Assembly (NCBI GenBank): GCA_964019655.1
Contig: CAXHTR010000007.1
Coordinates: forward strand, 124,001-188,000
Length of the DNA stretch: 64,000 nt
DNA from: Perkinsela sp. pyNocScin1
Lineage: Eukaryota; Euglenozoa; Kinetoplastea; Prokinetoplastida; Perkinselidae
Direction of reading: 5' to 3'
Made by a program: the position numbers and the translations under genes. Each line of letters opens with the position of its first letter. Position 1 is the stretch's first letter. Positions 1 to 9,849 of this stretch are shown piece by piece. The notes beneath the pieces are model-generated. The model was given only the letters and a program-made list of their open reading frames with translations. It was not told the origin of the DNA and did no database searches.

Positions 1-1
1 C

Positions 2-571
2 AGCAAGCGATGGCGTCTTCTCGAGGTATGTGCCTCTCTGCCAGTAAGTTCTAGAGCTGAAGCCGACAGCGACGCATCGAGTGATGATGAAGGCGAAGCG
101 CATCGAAAGCCGAGCAGCAACTTTCCAACGACGTTACTTCAAACAGCGTTGACCCAGGCACTGCAGTTCAAAAGGGACTGCCCGATCATTGTCCCACAGC
201 ACACCATAGCTGCCGAAGCTGAGATCGACAAATGCCTTGCATTCTGCTTCGAGCAGCTCCTCCAGCTTGGAATGACAGCACAGCAGCTCCTCAGCAAGTA
301 CGACGCACACGCTCACAGCTTTCCAGCAGACGCATGGAAGATTCTCGCCAAGCACTCCTCTATGCAGGCAGCAGCGAGCCATAAGCGTGTCTGGGTCCTG
401 CGGCAGTGGCTCGACAAGGCGGTCAAGGGACCGAAGGCGGGCATGATGGAAGCGTTTGCAGCGTGCTTGGCCGAAGGTAGCGGCTTCTTGCCCACAGAGA
501 TCGAACGGATCCGGGATAAGGCGTTCATTTCGCTGAAACCTGCGGAGCTTCAGCAGGTGTACACGATGTGA
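2..571 (+). CDS. 3' end of an unrecognised gene (partial)
   Basis: The frame is open from base 2 and ends at TGA 569-571, giving about 189 residues with the 5' end outside the window. An acidic serine patch (SDASSDDEGEAH) lies near residues 22-33. It is followed by a mostly helical stretch with Trp and Leu spacing typical of a globular helical domain (WKILAKH, VWVLRQWLDKAVKG). No family is recognised. The minus-strand frame across the same bases is also open but has no ATG in a sensible place, so the plus frame is preferred. Confidence 0.6.
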   Translation, partial: SKRWRLLEVCASLPVSSRAEADSDASSDDEGEAHRKPSSNFPTTLLQTALTQALQFKRDCPIIVPQHTIAAEAEIDKCLAFCFEQLLQLGMTAQQLLSKYDAHAHSFPADAWKILAKHSSMQAAASHKRVWVLRQWLDKAVKGPKAGMMEAFAACLAEGSGFLPTEIERIRDKAFISLKPAELQQVYTM

Positions 572-732
572 AAGCTTAACAATGCTTTGGAAAGAGGTGT
601 GCACAGGACGCACAGATTCTGAAAAATGTCGAGGAACAAATCTTCAGTAGGAGTGCATCGTCATTCTTTTGAGTGCGTATTCTGCTTCATTTCGTCATTA
701 CCATTTTTTTACGTTCCTCATCCAAGTTTTCA

Positions 733-1149
733 ATGCCTCGTTTGCCAGCACTCACCGTTGAAGACGTCGACACAATGTACATCGCCCTTATCCCAGGAGT
801 ACTCATGTTACTCCTACTCGACAGCACCTGGGCCATCCTCCACGATTCGGCATTAGTTATCAAACACCATTTTGTTGTCCTGTTCGTACTCACAGTGATG
901 CGCATGCTCGCTCAATGGTATATTAAGCGCCGCGACCGACGATACTGGTTCCACATTCATGCGTCGGCGCCAGGCGCGGAGTCAAAAGAATGTTCGATAT
1001 GTCTCGATGGCATTCAGAATGGCGATCAGGTGCGCACTTTACGCTGCGGGCATAAGTTCCACGCTGCCTGCATTGACGAGTGGCTTACTGTGCGCCGAAG
1101 CTGCGGCTACTGCCTGGCCCCATTATACGACATGCCTGATCAGTACTAA
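733..1149 (+). CDS. RING-H2 membrane protein, probable E3 ubiquitin ligase
   Basis: The protein has 138 residues. Two hydrophobic segments (about residues 15-36 and 45-65) suggest membrane anchoring. A C-terminal RING-H2 finger spans about residues 87-130. Its ligands are in order: CSIC (C1, C2), CGH (C3, H4), HAAC (H5, C6) and CGYC (C7, C8), the C3H2C3 pattern of small transmembrane RING ligases. Such proteins recruit an E2 enzyme and ubiquitinate membrane-proximal substrates. ATG 733 follows a pyrimidine-rich stretch ending in AAG and is chosen over an upstream in-frame GTG. It is unrelated to the LRR family next door. Confidence 0.85.
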   Translation: MPRLPALTVEDVDTMYIALIPGVLMLLLLDSTWAILHDSALVIKHHFVVLFVLTVMRMLAQWYIKRRDRRYWFHIHASAPGAESKECSICLDGIQNGDQVRTLRCGHKFHAACIDEWLTVRRSCGYCLAPLYDMPDQY

Positions 1150-1288
1150 AATGCTTTTAACACAATAATCTTGCAGAAAAAAATCATCCGTGGTATATGA
1201 AATGAAATTGATAGTGTTCGTAGTTCGGGAATCGAGACGTTCTTTGGAATGATCAGCTCTATTTGTTTGCTTCCTTTACACTGGTCGA

Positions 1289-1732
1289 ATGTCCACAGCC
1301 AATTTCATCGCGAAGGCTGAAGAAGCCAACAGCATCTGTTCACAAGCAGAATTAAGGCCAGCAGCGCTTATGCTCACACGCCTTACCGCGAATGCGCACG
1401 CAGAAGAAAACGCAATGCTGAATCTACAGAATGCTCAAAAGCGTCGCAAGCGTGACCGTGAAGCTTTTGAAGTCGCTATGGGGTCACTTGAAGCAGCTCG
1501 CCAAAGCACTACGCTGAATGAGGATGCCCCCGACTGTTCCTTGCCCTCAGGTGCCACGCGGAAGTTGCCCCACATCAGCATGAGCCTAGCCAAATTCGGC
1601 AGATGCTTTTTCAATCTCCTGGTTGCATCTCATGTTCTTGACTACGCGGGCTATGTCAAGTTTGCGAGTGGTTGGAGAACTTGCGTCTCCGTATGTAATA
1701 TAATCTTGCTTTTCTTGTTCCATGGCTTTTGA
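1289..1732 (+). CDS. Coiled-coil protein with hydrophobic C-terminal tail
   Basis: This is a 147-residue protein. The N-terminal half is alanine-, glutamate- and arginine-rich and probably helical or coiled (AHAEENAMLNLQNAQKRRKR at about 36-55). The last 16 residues are hydrophobic (CVSVCNIILLFLFHGF), which fits a tail anchor. The architecture recalls the minus-strand small proteins at 11135-11662 and 12659-13003: coiled N-half, then a hydrophobic end. Sequence identity with them is low and relatedness is inference. ATG 1289 follows a T/C-rich stretch. Function unknown. Confidence 0.55.
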   Translation: MSTANFIAKAEEANSICSQAELRPAALMLTRLTANAHAEENAMLNLQNAQKRRKRDREAFEVAMGSLEAARQSTTLNEDAPDCSLPSGATRKLPHISMSLAKFGRCFFNLLVASHVLDYAGYVKFASGWRTCVSVCNIILLFLFHGF

Positions 1733-2945
1733 AGCCACGGAAATCACAAATACCATTGCCCCCTAACATACTAATATGCTCCATCTTTCGAGCCAATGGT
1801 TAATGCCGTCTGGAATCTTATCATTTGTTTTGATTCTTTTTAATTCCAAATGTAGCACTTTGTCACGAGCATACAGATGTACAGCGCATGATACAGGTCC
1901 ATTAGCTGTGAGCAGTACATATAAACATAGGATAGGGTATCGCCACCTCATGTTCAGCCTATTCTCGCCACGGCCATCACGTGGGTGGTAGAGCAACATG
2001 CGATAACGCAATTTCACAGCATTCAATTCAAATACTCGGATAACAACGCTAGGTGGCACGCCCTGCACGCAGCTACCAAAGTGCTGTACTGCACAAAATT
2101 GCCACCGAGAGCATTCACCACTTTGCACTCTTTTCATTTTCCATCCTGATGAGCCATCTGAGATCTTTCCCTGCTTATCTGACAGCAGATGATCATACGT
2201 CTCATTCTTCGGTCTGAAACTTTTGTTCCATTTCTGCAGTCATTCATCTTCCCACATGATTACTTCTCATCTCCCACCTACTGAGGGGCCGCTCGTGCAG
2301 AGAGCGGTCGCATGCGTTCAGGTGATGGCATTGAATGACTTTCCCTTTACCTTTTTCAGAATATGTGAGCATCGTTTCCGACATGATGATATTTCCTTTC
2401 CAACACCATTGAGTGTGCATGAAACGAATAATCAACATCACCTTTCGACTGAAGCTTAAATACATCTTTGGGATGGAATGGACACAAAGCAGTGACTTAA
2501 GGGTGGGATCACAGGAGCACAATGTGCAATTCAATTCCTATAGTTCTCGAATCCACACTGCGAGACACCTTCACATCAGAACTCTAAGAGCTTTTATCAT
2601 ATGGCCGAAGTGCATCGCATTCATCTTTGCAGTTTCATTTACGAGCATCGCTTCCCAACATGATGAATTTTCTTTTCCAACACCATTGAGTGCGAATGAA
2701 ACGAATAACCAACATCACCTTTCGACTGAAATTTATATGTTTTTGAGGTAGAAGCGACACAAAGCAGTGACTCAAGGGTGGGATCACAGGAGCACAATGT
2801 GCAGTTCAGTTCCTTTAGCTCTCGAATCCACACTGCAAGATTTATAGAGATGTCAAAGTAAAGTAACTCGCAGCCGATGTTCATGCAAACTGTCCCGAGG
2901 CTATAAGGCTTTTCAAGTTCTCGTAATTCTGTTAATAAAAAGTGA
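1733..2945. other. Spacer without a convincing gene
   Basis: Open frames exist on both strands here (for example 1763-2137 minus) but none shows a domain or good start context. The right half carries the direct duplication listed separately. AT-rich sequence and a short AAAAAGTG run precede the first LRR gene. Confidence 0.5.
2367..2841 (+). repeat. Direct duplication of about 200 bp
   Basis: Bases 2367-2567 and 2643-2841 are diverged direct copies offset by about 275 bp. Both contain CCAACACCATTGAGTG, then AACATCACCTTTCGACTGAA, then GGGTGGGATCACAGGAGCAC, in the same order. Unit two lies directly upstream of the first LRR gene, so these may be duplicated spacer or 5' flank. No coding capacity is conserved convincingly. 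Confidence 0.8.
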
Positions 2946-4310
2946 ATGTCCCCCACTGTACTCTTTTGCATAGCCTCCATCGCCTGCCTCGATGCTAATT
3001 CCTTTCCAGATTTCACCAAACTATCTCAGCAGTCTCTCATGGAGCTACTCGCAGGGCATTTAGCCAGCGCCTTCGAGGATGAAAAATCAAACTTCCTCGA
3101 CATAGCCGAGTGGAAGGGAGTAGCGTGTGCCCGAAACGGCCAAGTCACATCCATCAAGTGGGACAGTCTCAAAGCCATCGGGATTGACCACAAGAAGAAC
3201 CAGAGGCACTTCATCGACTTCCGCTGGATCCCAAAGACAGTGCGGCACCTCGAAGTCCACCGGATCCAAATTCAAGACTTCGACGCCATCCACTTGCCCA
3301 GCGCGGCGAGAAGGGTTATACTGACGAACAATGTGGCCACGAAGATCAGCGGGGTCCTCGAGACGGAGAGCCTCCCCACCGGGCTCGAGTTCATCGATGT
3401 AAGCGCCAATGTGCTCACGGGCTCGGTGGACTGCACTGCTCTACCAAAGTATCTCGAGACATTTGCGGTCGACAGGAACAATTTTTCGGGGTCTCTGACT
3501 TTGACAAAGCTCCCAAACCACGTTCGTGTTATGCTCATGCATGCAAACGCGTTCTCGGGGGAAATCGACCTGTCAAAGCTACCACACAGCATCGGGCTGC
3601 TCACCCTGCATGAGAACACCCTCGAGGGAAGCCTGTGGCTCGATGGTCTCTCGACGAGTCAGGCCTTTACGCAGAAGAGCGAGCGCCAACCGCCTACCCG
3701 TGGGCGCGCTGTCTTCATTCACTCGAACCGATTTTGGGGCCAGCTCTCGCTTCACTATAGTTGCGAGGCGCACGGTAAGCTCTTCTGCGTTTCGAACCGC
3801 TTTACGTCGATTGACTGGAGCAGCCTGAAGAAAATTGTCAGCCTCGACGCGAATTCGAACGCTGTGAGCGGGACGCTCAACGTCTGGGCGATCCCTGGGG
3901 TCATGCGGTATTTGAACCTCGCCCACAATGCGCTCTCGGGGTCGCTGAACATCGCTGCGCTCGGCCCGCAGATGAGAACTCTGAATTTATCCCACAATGC
4001 GCTCGCAGGGATGCTTGAGCTTACCAGCAATAGCCTCGAGCGGCTTTTCCTCCAGAACAACCGCCTTGAGGGGGTCATCTTTGACAGGCGGAAGCGCATG
4101 GCCCACATCCAGCAGCTCTTTCTGCGTTGCAATAAGATCCAGCAGGACGTGGTACGCCTCCCAGATTTTGGGCCCAGGTTGAGCCGCATCGATCTCAGGG
4201 GTAATGACATCAAGCGGTGTTTGACGCGCGATGGAGACGTCACAGACTCGCCGCTGATTTTGTACGATAACGGCACGCACGAGCAGCGATGCCCACAGAA
4301 GGGAAATTGA
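2946..4310 (+). CDS. LRR protein, subfamily A (gene 1 of the proximal cluster)
   Basis: 454 residues. The leader MSPTVLFCIASIACLDA is one of the longer signal-like leaders in the window. An LSQQSLMELL helix and a cap with EWKGVAC and VTSIKW follow (about residues 30-75). The subfamily A signature FIDFRWIPKTVRHLEVHRI comes next. About twelve LRRs occupy residues 115-435, interrupted near 240-290 by a variable insert rich in charged residues. The C-terminus carries RIDLRGNDIKRC and LYDNGTHEQR. The cysteines in the cap and near the end could form capping disulfides. It is the first of four tandem paralogues. Confidence 0.92.
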   Translation: MSPTVLFCIASIACLDANSFPDFTKLSQQSLMELLAGHLASAFEDEKSNFLDIAEWKGVACARNGQVTSIKWDSLKAIGIDHKKNQRHFIDFRWIPKTVRHLEVHRIQIQDFDAIHLPSAARRVILTNNVATKISGVLETESLPTGLEFIDVSANVLTGSVDCTALPKYLETFAVDRNNFSGSLTLTKLPNHVRVMLMHANAFSGEIDLSKLPHSIGLLTLHENTLEGSLWLDGLSTSQAFTQKSERQPPTRGRAVFIHSNRFWGQLSLHYSCEAHGKLFCVSNRFTSIDWSSLKKIVSLDANSNAVSGTLNVWAIPGVMRYLNLAHNALSGSLNIAALGPQMRTLNLSHNALAGMLELTSNSLERLFLQNNRLEGVIFDRRKRMAHIQQLFLRCNKIQQDVVRLPDFGPRLSRIDLRGNDIKRCLTRDGDVTDSPLILYDNGTHEQRCPQKGN

Positions 4311-4418
4311 GTAAGATATGTGCGGCCACCTATGTGAAATGTTGCTGTTCAGTGTAGTTATACTGCGTGAAAATCAATGTACTTTTTCTCTCACTCCTTT
4401 TCTTTCACTGCATTCGGT

Positions 4419-5726
4419 ATGCTCCTGCTGCACTGGGCCCAGTGCCTCGAGGCCACGGCGCCCCAGCTGCCTGACTTCGCGACGATGTCCCAGCAGTCTC
4501 TCATGGAACTTTTCGTCGCAGGCGTAGGGCACGCTTTTAAGGATAAGAAGTGCAATTTTCTCGACTTCTGTGACTGGGCTCGCGTTGTCTGCGACGAAAA
4601 CGGTGACGTCGCGGTCATCAAGTGGGACGGCCTCAAGTCACTCGGCCTCAAGTATAGAAAGCACCCAAGGCACTTCATCGACTTCCGCTGGGTCCCTCGC
4701 ACTGTCCAGCACCTTGAGATCCGGCACATCCAGATCGACTTTTTCGATGCCATCCACCTGCCCAGCGCGGCGAAGACCATCATTATGAATCAAAACTCGC
4801 ACACGAAAGTCGCCGGCGTGCTCGATACCGAGAGCCTGCCCACGCAGCTCAAACACTTTGATATGAGCACCAATGTCCTCGAAGGCGAGGTCGACTGCAC
4901 TGCTTTGCCCCAATCCCTTGAGACCTTTTCGATCGATAGAAATCGACTGCGCGGGGCCCTGTGCCTCACACAGCTGCCCAGCCGCATCACCGCCATGTTT
5001 CTGCATGAGAACTCGTTTTCTGGGGAAATAGACTTATCGAAATTACCAAAAAGCATCCGGTTGCTCACGCTCTTCAAAAATAATTTTGTGGGCAGCGTCT
5101 GGCTCGACGGTGTTACAAATATTCTCAAGTTTGATAGTCGCCATGACCGCAAAGTGCCAGCAGCTGGCAGGCGGGTGTACATCTACGAGAACCGTTTTAG
5201 CGGGGAGCTCCGCTTCCGCGGCGAGCAGGCGGGCAGGCTCGTCTGCAGCCACAACAGATTCACAGCGGTCGACTGGCGGAGCATGGGCCGAATCATGGCG
5301 CTCGACGCGCGTGACAATACGATCGCAGGGACACTGAACTTCATGCGCATACCGCCTTCCCTCAAAAATATCAATCTGTCAAATAATGCGATATCAGGGA
5401 CGCTGAGCCTCGAGGGCGTGGGGATAGAGCGGCTCTACCTCGAGAACAACCAGCTGGAGGCGATTCGTTTTGACCTTCTTGAGCCCTTGTACCACCTCCA
5501 GCACCTCAATGTTGTGAATAATCGAATTACGCAGAAAGAAGTTCAGATCGGTGAGCTGTGGCACGACACGAAGCGCATCGACATGCGCGGGAACGATATC
5601 GGGCAGTGTGTGAACGCGAGTGGGGCGGTAGAGACGTCGGACCGCGTGCTGTACGACAGCGGCACGCCAGCGCAGCGCAGTGGTGAGCGTGCGACTGTGG
5701 ATAAGTTCTTCTTTTGGCTCAAGTAG
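4419..5726 (+). CDS. LRR protein, subfamily A (gene 2)
   Basis: 435 residues from ATG 4419. An in-frame ATG at 4377 would add 14 residues, but those codons coincide with the pyrimidine-rich stretch that normally precedes these genes. The leader MLLLHWAQCLEATA is followed by MSQQSLMELF, a cap with DWARVVCDENG, the FIDFRWVPRTVQHLEIRHI block and about eleven LRRs. It is closely parallel to the upstream paralogue, including DTESLP, VDCTALP and EIDLSKLP repeats. The terminal motif is LYDSGTPAQR, with Asn of the usual NGT changed to Ser. It ends in a hydrophobic DKFFFWLK. Confidence 0.92.
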   Translation: MLLLHWAQCLEATAPQLPDFATMSQQSLMELFVAGVGHAFKDKKCNFLDFCDWARVVCDENGDVAVIKWDGLKSLGLKYRKHPRHFIDFRWVPRTVQHLEIRHIQIDFFDAIHLPSAAKTIIMNQNSHTKVAGVLDTESLPTQLKHFDMSTNVLEGEVDCTALPQSLETFSIDRNRLRGALCLTQLPSRITAMFLHENSFSGEIDLSKLPKSIRLLTLFKNNFVGSVWLDGVTNILKFDSRHDRKVPAAGRRVYIYENRFSGELRFRGEQAGRLVCSHNRFTAVDWRSMGRIMALDARDNTIAGTLNFMRIPPSLKNINLSNNAISGTLSLEGVGIERLYLENNQLEAIRFDLLEPLYHLQHLNVVNNRITQKEVQIGELWHDTKRIDMRGNDIGQCVNASGAVETSDRVLYDSGTPAQRSGERATVDKFFFWLK

Positions 5727-5982
5727 AGTCAGGAGGTTTGTGTCTGATTGTTGATGCAAAGCAGCGGCTCTTGTAGGTGATAGTAGGTCCCTTGACCTTC
5801 TGAGCGTGAGAAGCTCTGATATGAAGCATTGGGGTGATGCTTGCGCCCAGTCGAAGTGGGTTTGTTGTAAAAAGACTGCATGGAAAAGAATTACAAAAGA
5901 CCTGAGTATGACAAAGTAAGTGATTGTTTTGCTCCCACAACTTCTAAACCATTTATCATTCAAGCTCCTACCATTATTGTGA

Positions 5983-7332
5983 ATGCTCTTCTACACAGTC
6001 ATCGCACCAGATACAACTCCACCAATCGACCTCGGCTTCCCATCATTGCCACAGCAAGAGATGATGGAGCTTTTTGTTGCAAACCTTACTGCTCAATATT
6101 TTCGAGATTCTCATGGGAACTATCTCGACAAGTGCACATGGGGAGGCACTGGATGCAACGACGCTGGAGATGTCACGATCATATCATGGGATAGAGGTAC
6201 GCTGAACCCGTACGGTGCGAGATACATCGGTTTTGTTGATTTTCGCTGGATTCCACCTACAGTTGAGTTGCTGGAAATTAGCAGAATTTCGTTCCAATTC
6301 TTTAGTGCCGCACATCTACCAACTACCGCAAAAACAGTTGAGCTAACAGCGGCGCAATATTCAAGAGGAATTGGTGATCTTAATACTGCAAGCCTCCCAA
6401 AGGACTTGCGGGTACTTCTTGTCGGTACACAGAGATTTGAAGGCTCAGTCGACTTTGAAGCTTTACCGAGTTGTTTGGAGAGCCTTGGAATAGAGCGGAA
6501 TGTTTTTTCAGGGGAGGTAAAACTTACGAATCTCCCAGATGGACTTCTACGGTGTACGATGCATAGCAATGAATTTTTTGGCTCCGTGGACTTGACACAG
6601 TTGCCACTGAGCTTAGGACTTCTCACGCTCCATTCAAACTTGTTTTCAGGCTTGCTTAGCATCAAAGGCACGTCAGAGAAAGTTAGGGAAGCAGCAAATC
6701 GCCATCATAATTTTAACGCAGCAGATAACGGTATTCATCTCTACTTCCATGATAACGACTTTGAGGGTGTTCTTGAGTACAGTGGAGCAGCTTCGGGAGG
6801 GATCTATGCACGCGACAACCGCTTTACATCCATCGCGTGGCCAAGTTTGGAACAAATTCGAAAACTTGATGCGAGCTGCAATCAGCTGCAAGGCTCACTT
6901 TGTATAGATGATATTCCCAACAGTCTGGAAAAGATAAACCTCAGCGAGAATATGCTGAGCGGAACAATCGACTTCGAGCGGATGCCAGCAGGGGTCAAAC
7001 GCTTTAATGTTTCGCATAACTCACTCACAGGGACAGTCCGATTCGGTGAATACTCTCCAGAGAATATTTTCATGAACGATAACTCTTTCACTGCACTCCA
7101 GATTGGCCGAATGCAGAGTATTGGAAAAATTTGTCGGCTCGACCTGTCCAACAACGCCATCGTGCAGGAAACCGCTCATATCGGTGTATTCGACAGGTCC
7201 ACGCAACTTCGCTATATCAATCTACAGGGCAATCATATAACACGCTGCCTTTACAAAGGCGAAGTAACATCTATGAAGAGGCTCTTTTATGATAATGGGA
7301 CGCCAACGCAGCGTGGAAAAGTGTGCAAGTAA
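5983..7332 (+). CDS. LRR protein, subfamily A (gene 3)
   Basis: 449 residues. The leader is MLFYTVIAPD, then LPQQEMMELF and a cap with CTWGGTGCNDAG, where the usual Val before the second Cys is replaced. The block FVDFRWIPPTVELLEISRI follows. LRRs fill about residues 105-425 with the subfamily insert near residue 235. The C-terminus is RYINLQGNHITRC and LFYDNGTPTQRGK. It is clearly more AT-rich and more diverged than genes 1, 2 and 4 around it, so it is an older or differently evolving copy inside the same tandem cluster. Confidence 0.92.
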   Translation: MLFYTVIAPDTTPPIDLGFPSLPQQEMMELFVANLTAQYFRDSHGNYLDKCTWGGTGCNDAGDVTIISWDRGTLNPYGARYIGFVDFRWIPPTVELLEISRISFQFFSAAHLPTTAKTVELTAAQYSRGIGDLNTASLPKDLRVLLVGTQRFEGSVDFEALPSCLESLGIERNVFSGEVKLTNLPDGLLRCTMHSNEFFGSVDLTQLPLSLGLLTLHSNLFSGLLSIKGTSEKVREAANRHHNFNAADNGIHLYFHDNDFEGVLEYSGAASGGIYARDNRFTSIAWPSLEQIRKLDASCNQLQGSLCIDDIPNSLEKINLSENMLSGTIDFERMPAGVKRFNVSHNSLTGTVRFGEYSPENIFMNDNSFTALQIGRMQSIGKICRLDLSNNAIVQETAHIGVFDRSTQLRYINLQGNHITRCLYKGEVTSMKRLFYDNGTPTQRGKVCK

Positions 7333-7505
7333 TAAGTCTAGTCGAGCGCAAATAATCTCCATAGATCGGTGATCTCTGGAGAGGTAAAAGAACGACCAAT
7401 ACACGGCAGAGTAAGCTATTGTGAATATTCTTTGTTCCCATTATATGAAATCCCATAGCGCCCCTCCCCAGTACCTTCCCACCTCTCTTTATTTACCCAC
7501 ATCCA

Positions 7506-8858
7506 ATGCTGGAGCTCTTCAGCACCCACCTCTTTCGCTGCGACGACGACGACGCGGCCCTCCTTCTCGACAACGCCGGCCTCTCGCAGCAGCAGCTCAT
7601 GGAGCTCGTCGTCGCCAACGTCCCGCAGGCTTTCACAGACGCCCACGGTAACCACAAGGACATCGCCGAGTGGAACGGCGTGACGACCGACGCCGCCGGG
7701 CGCGTCACCAAGATCGAGTGGCACGGCCGCAAGTCCCTCGGCGTCAGCAAGCTCGATCCCAAGTGGTGCAAGACGATCGGCTTCCTCGACCTCCGCTGGG
7801 TCCCCTCGGGCGTCGCCCACCTCGAGATCGACTCTTTCAAAGTCGACTTCTTTGATGCTGTCAACCTCCCCCGCGCGGGCACTGCCGTCCTCCTCAAGAA
7901 GAAGGAGGGCGCCCGCATGGGCGGGCGCATGGACACCGAAAACCTCCCAGTGGGCCTCCAGCGCATCGAAGTCAGCGGCCACGCGCTCGACGGCACGCTC
8001 GACCTCAGGCGACTGCCTGCCCGCCTCGAGTTCTTTGGCGGCGATCGCAATTGTTTTACGGGGACAATCGATTTATTGCGCTTGCCGAAGACATTGGCAG
8101 TGCTTTTACTGAGTGCAAACACTCTGGAGGGCCCCATCAACGTCACAGAGCTACCCGAGTCACTTTCGATGCTGTCGCTGCACTCCAACGCCTTTATAGG
8201 GCGAATAACACTGCCCTTAGTGGCCGGCGACCGCCGCTCGAAGGGCGCAGCGTGCCGCGCCTTGCACATCTGGAACAACCGTTTCCGGGGGGCCCTGCGG
8301 TACAGCGGCCGGGCCGTCGGGCAGATCAACGGCTCGCAGAATCAGTTCTCGTCGATCGACTGGCGGAGTCTCCATACAATCTACGCGCTCGACGCGAGCG
8401 AGAACGCCATCGACGGGTCTCTCGACATCGGCGCTGTCCCGCCGTCTATCAAAGAGCTCGACCTCCACGAGAATTCGCTGTCGGGGACAGTCGACCTGCG
8501 CAAGCTGAGCGCGGCGGTTGAGTTCATCGATCTCGCGCAGAACAAGCTGCGCGGGGTTATTGAATTTGGCCAGCACGTGCCGATGAACGTTTACCTGCAG
8601 AATAATGCGTTCCGGGCGATCCAGGCGGCACAGGACCAGAACTGGACGAAGCTGAAAAGGTTTGACGCGTCGAACAACAGCATCGCGCAGGGCGTCGTCA
8701 CGTTCGGGCAGCTCTCGCCGGGCCTGCGGTACATCAACCTCAAGGGGAACGAGATCGGGGTCTGCCACGTGAGCACCGGCAAGGTCTCCAAGTCGAACAA
8801 GCTCTTCTACGACAACGGTACGGACGAGCAGAAGGGGAAGGTGCGCTTCAGGAATTAG
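7506..8858 (+). CDS. LRR protein, subfamily A (gene 4), GC-rich
   Basis: 450 residues. The N-terminus MLELFSTHLFRCDDDDAALL is atypical: an acidic Asp run follows the short hydrophobic part. LSQQQLMELV, a cap with EWNGVTTDAAG (the second cap cysteine is replaced by Thr) and FLDLRWVPSGVAHLEIDSF follow. About eleven LRRs come next, then RYINLKGNEIGVC and LFYDNGTDEQKGK. The first 550 bp use almost only G or C in third codon positions, unlike gene 3 just upstream. The loss of a cap cysteine suggests that a cap disulfide is not essential in this copy. Confidence 0.92.
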   Translation: MLELFSTHLFRCDDDDAALLLDNAGLSQQQLMELVVANVPQAFTDAHGNHKDIAEWNGVTTDAAGRVTKIEWHGRKSLGVSKLDPKWCKTIGFLDLRWVPSGVAHLEIDSFKVDFFDAVNLPRAGTAVLLKKKEGARMGGRMDTENLPVGLQRIEVSGHALDGTLDLRRLPARLEFFGGDRNCFTGTIDLLRLPKTLAVLLLSANTLEGPINVTELPESLSMLSLHSNAFIGRITLPLVAGDRRSKGAACRALHIWNNRFRGALRYSGRAVGQINGSQNQFSSIDWRSLHTIYALDASENAIDGSLDIGAVPPSIKELDLHENSLSGTVDLRKLSAAVEFIDLAQNKLRGVIEFGQHVPMNVYLQNNAFRAIQAAQDQNWTKLKRFDASNNSIAQGVVTFGQLSPGLRYINLKGNEIGVCHVSTGKVSKSNKLFYDNGTDEQKGKVRFRN

Positions 8859-8954
8859 GAAAAGGGGAAGAGCAGGAGGAATATCAGCACAGTGTGTGCT
8901 GCGTGATAGAGCACTGTTCGTGTCAAGGGAGCGATAGATAATACCAAACGGGTG

Positions 8955-8992
8955 CTCACGTCATTTTCCATAAATGAAAATGACGAAGTGAG
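8955..8992. repeat. Inverted repeat in the spacer after gene 4
   Basis: CGTCATTTTC (8959-8968) and GAAAATGACG (8976-8985) are a perfect 10-bp inverted pair around a 7-base loop. CTCA and TGAG extend it outward across a 3-base bulge. It could fold in the 3' untranslated RNA of gene 4, but there is no T-run and no function is shown. Confidence 0.5.
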
Positions 8993-9849
8993 ACCTGCCT
9001 CTCCAAATATTGCAAAGGGGTGAGATACTCAAGTGCGCTTTAGTCGCTATGATTTCGCTTTATTTTCGTTTTACGATGTACGAATGACTGACTCAAAAGA
9101 TGAAAGTGGTTTCTTTGTTTTCCGTAGTATGCTGCCAGCAGCAAGGGCAACAAGTCCCTATGGCAAAGTGGAACAGTAAGTGAAAGCCTTACGTACAGCG
9201 GCTGGCAGAAACAAGAAAGGCACATGCGACCTGTTTATGCATAGGTAAAAGGTAATCAGCAGCACTCCGTCTGTCGATACACCATAGTGTGTACATTTTG
9301 ATCAGTGGAACAGTTGATCTCACAAAATAAAAAAGGAAAACTGGCGGTTCGCAATCGACAGCGTGAAAGCAGTGATCCCAGTTTAGATGCCCCTTCGCAA
9401 ATGCCACTGATGGACAGCCAAGCTGCTTGTCGCGGACGATATAGCGCACATGCTTCCGACCTAACCTTCAAATGCAATGCAATATTGACAGATTTTCATT
9501 GCAAAAAATATCGTTGAACCTCTCGCACGCGATTGCTGAGAAGGGCACAAAAGCACGCGGGGACAGGCCCATCTTTTAGAGTGTCAAGCTTCGCTCATCC
9601 TTGGTCTGGCAGGGTCGCAGAAATCGAAAGTGGAGAAAAGGGCACGTGAGCTTATCACGTGAGCAACCCTTTCTCTTGACACAATCTTTCTTTATACAGT
9701 GCAATCATGGGGTAAAACTGCTTCCCAGCTCACAGACACATCAGTGCATTAGTTGAACAAAAAAGAGGAATACGAGATGCTGAGTCAGAACAATAAGCGT
9801 GAACTCATGCTAAATTATTCCTGAGTTATGCATTTTTCATCGCGCTGGC
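8993..9849. other. Spacer without a convincing gene
   Basis: Only short unrelated frames are present. The stretch at about 9600-9640 (GGTCGCAGAAATCGAAAG) is a partial copy of a short dispersed repeat that recurs at 12.2, 14.65 and 15.37 kb. CACGTGAGC occurs twice, 13 bp apart, near 9644-9665. Confidence 0.5.

Noticed and set aside
1763-2137. 124-codon minus frame with an ATG.
   Set aside because: No recognisable domain and an overlapping plus frame; composition like the surrounding spacer.
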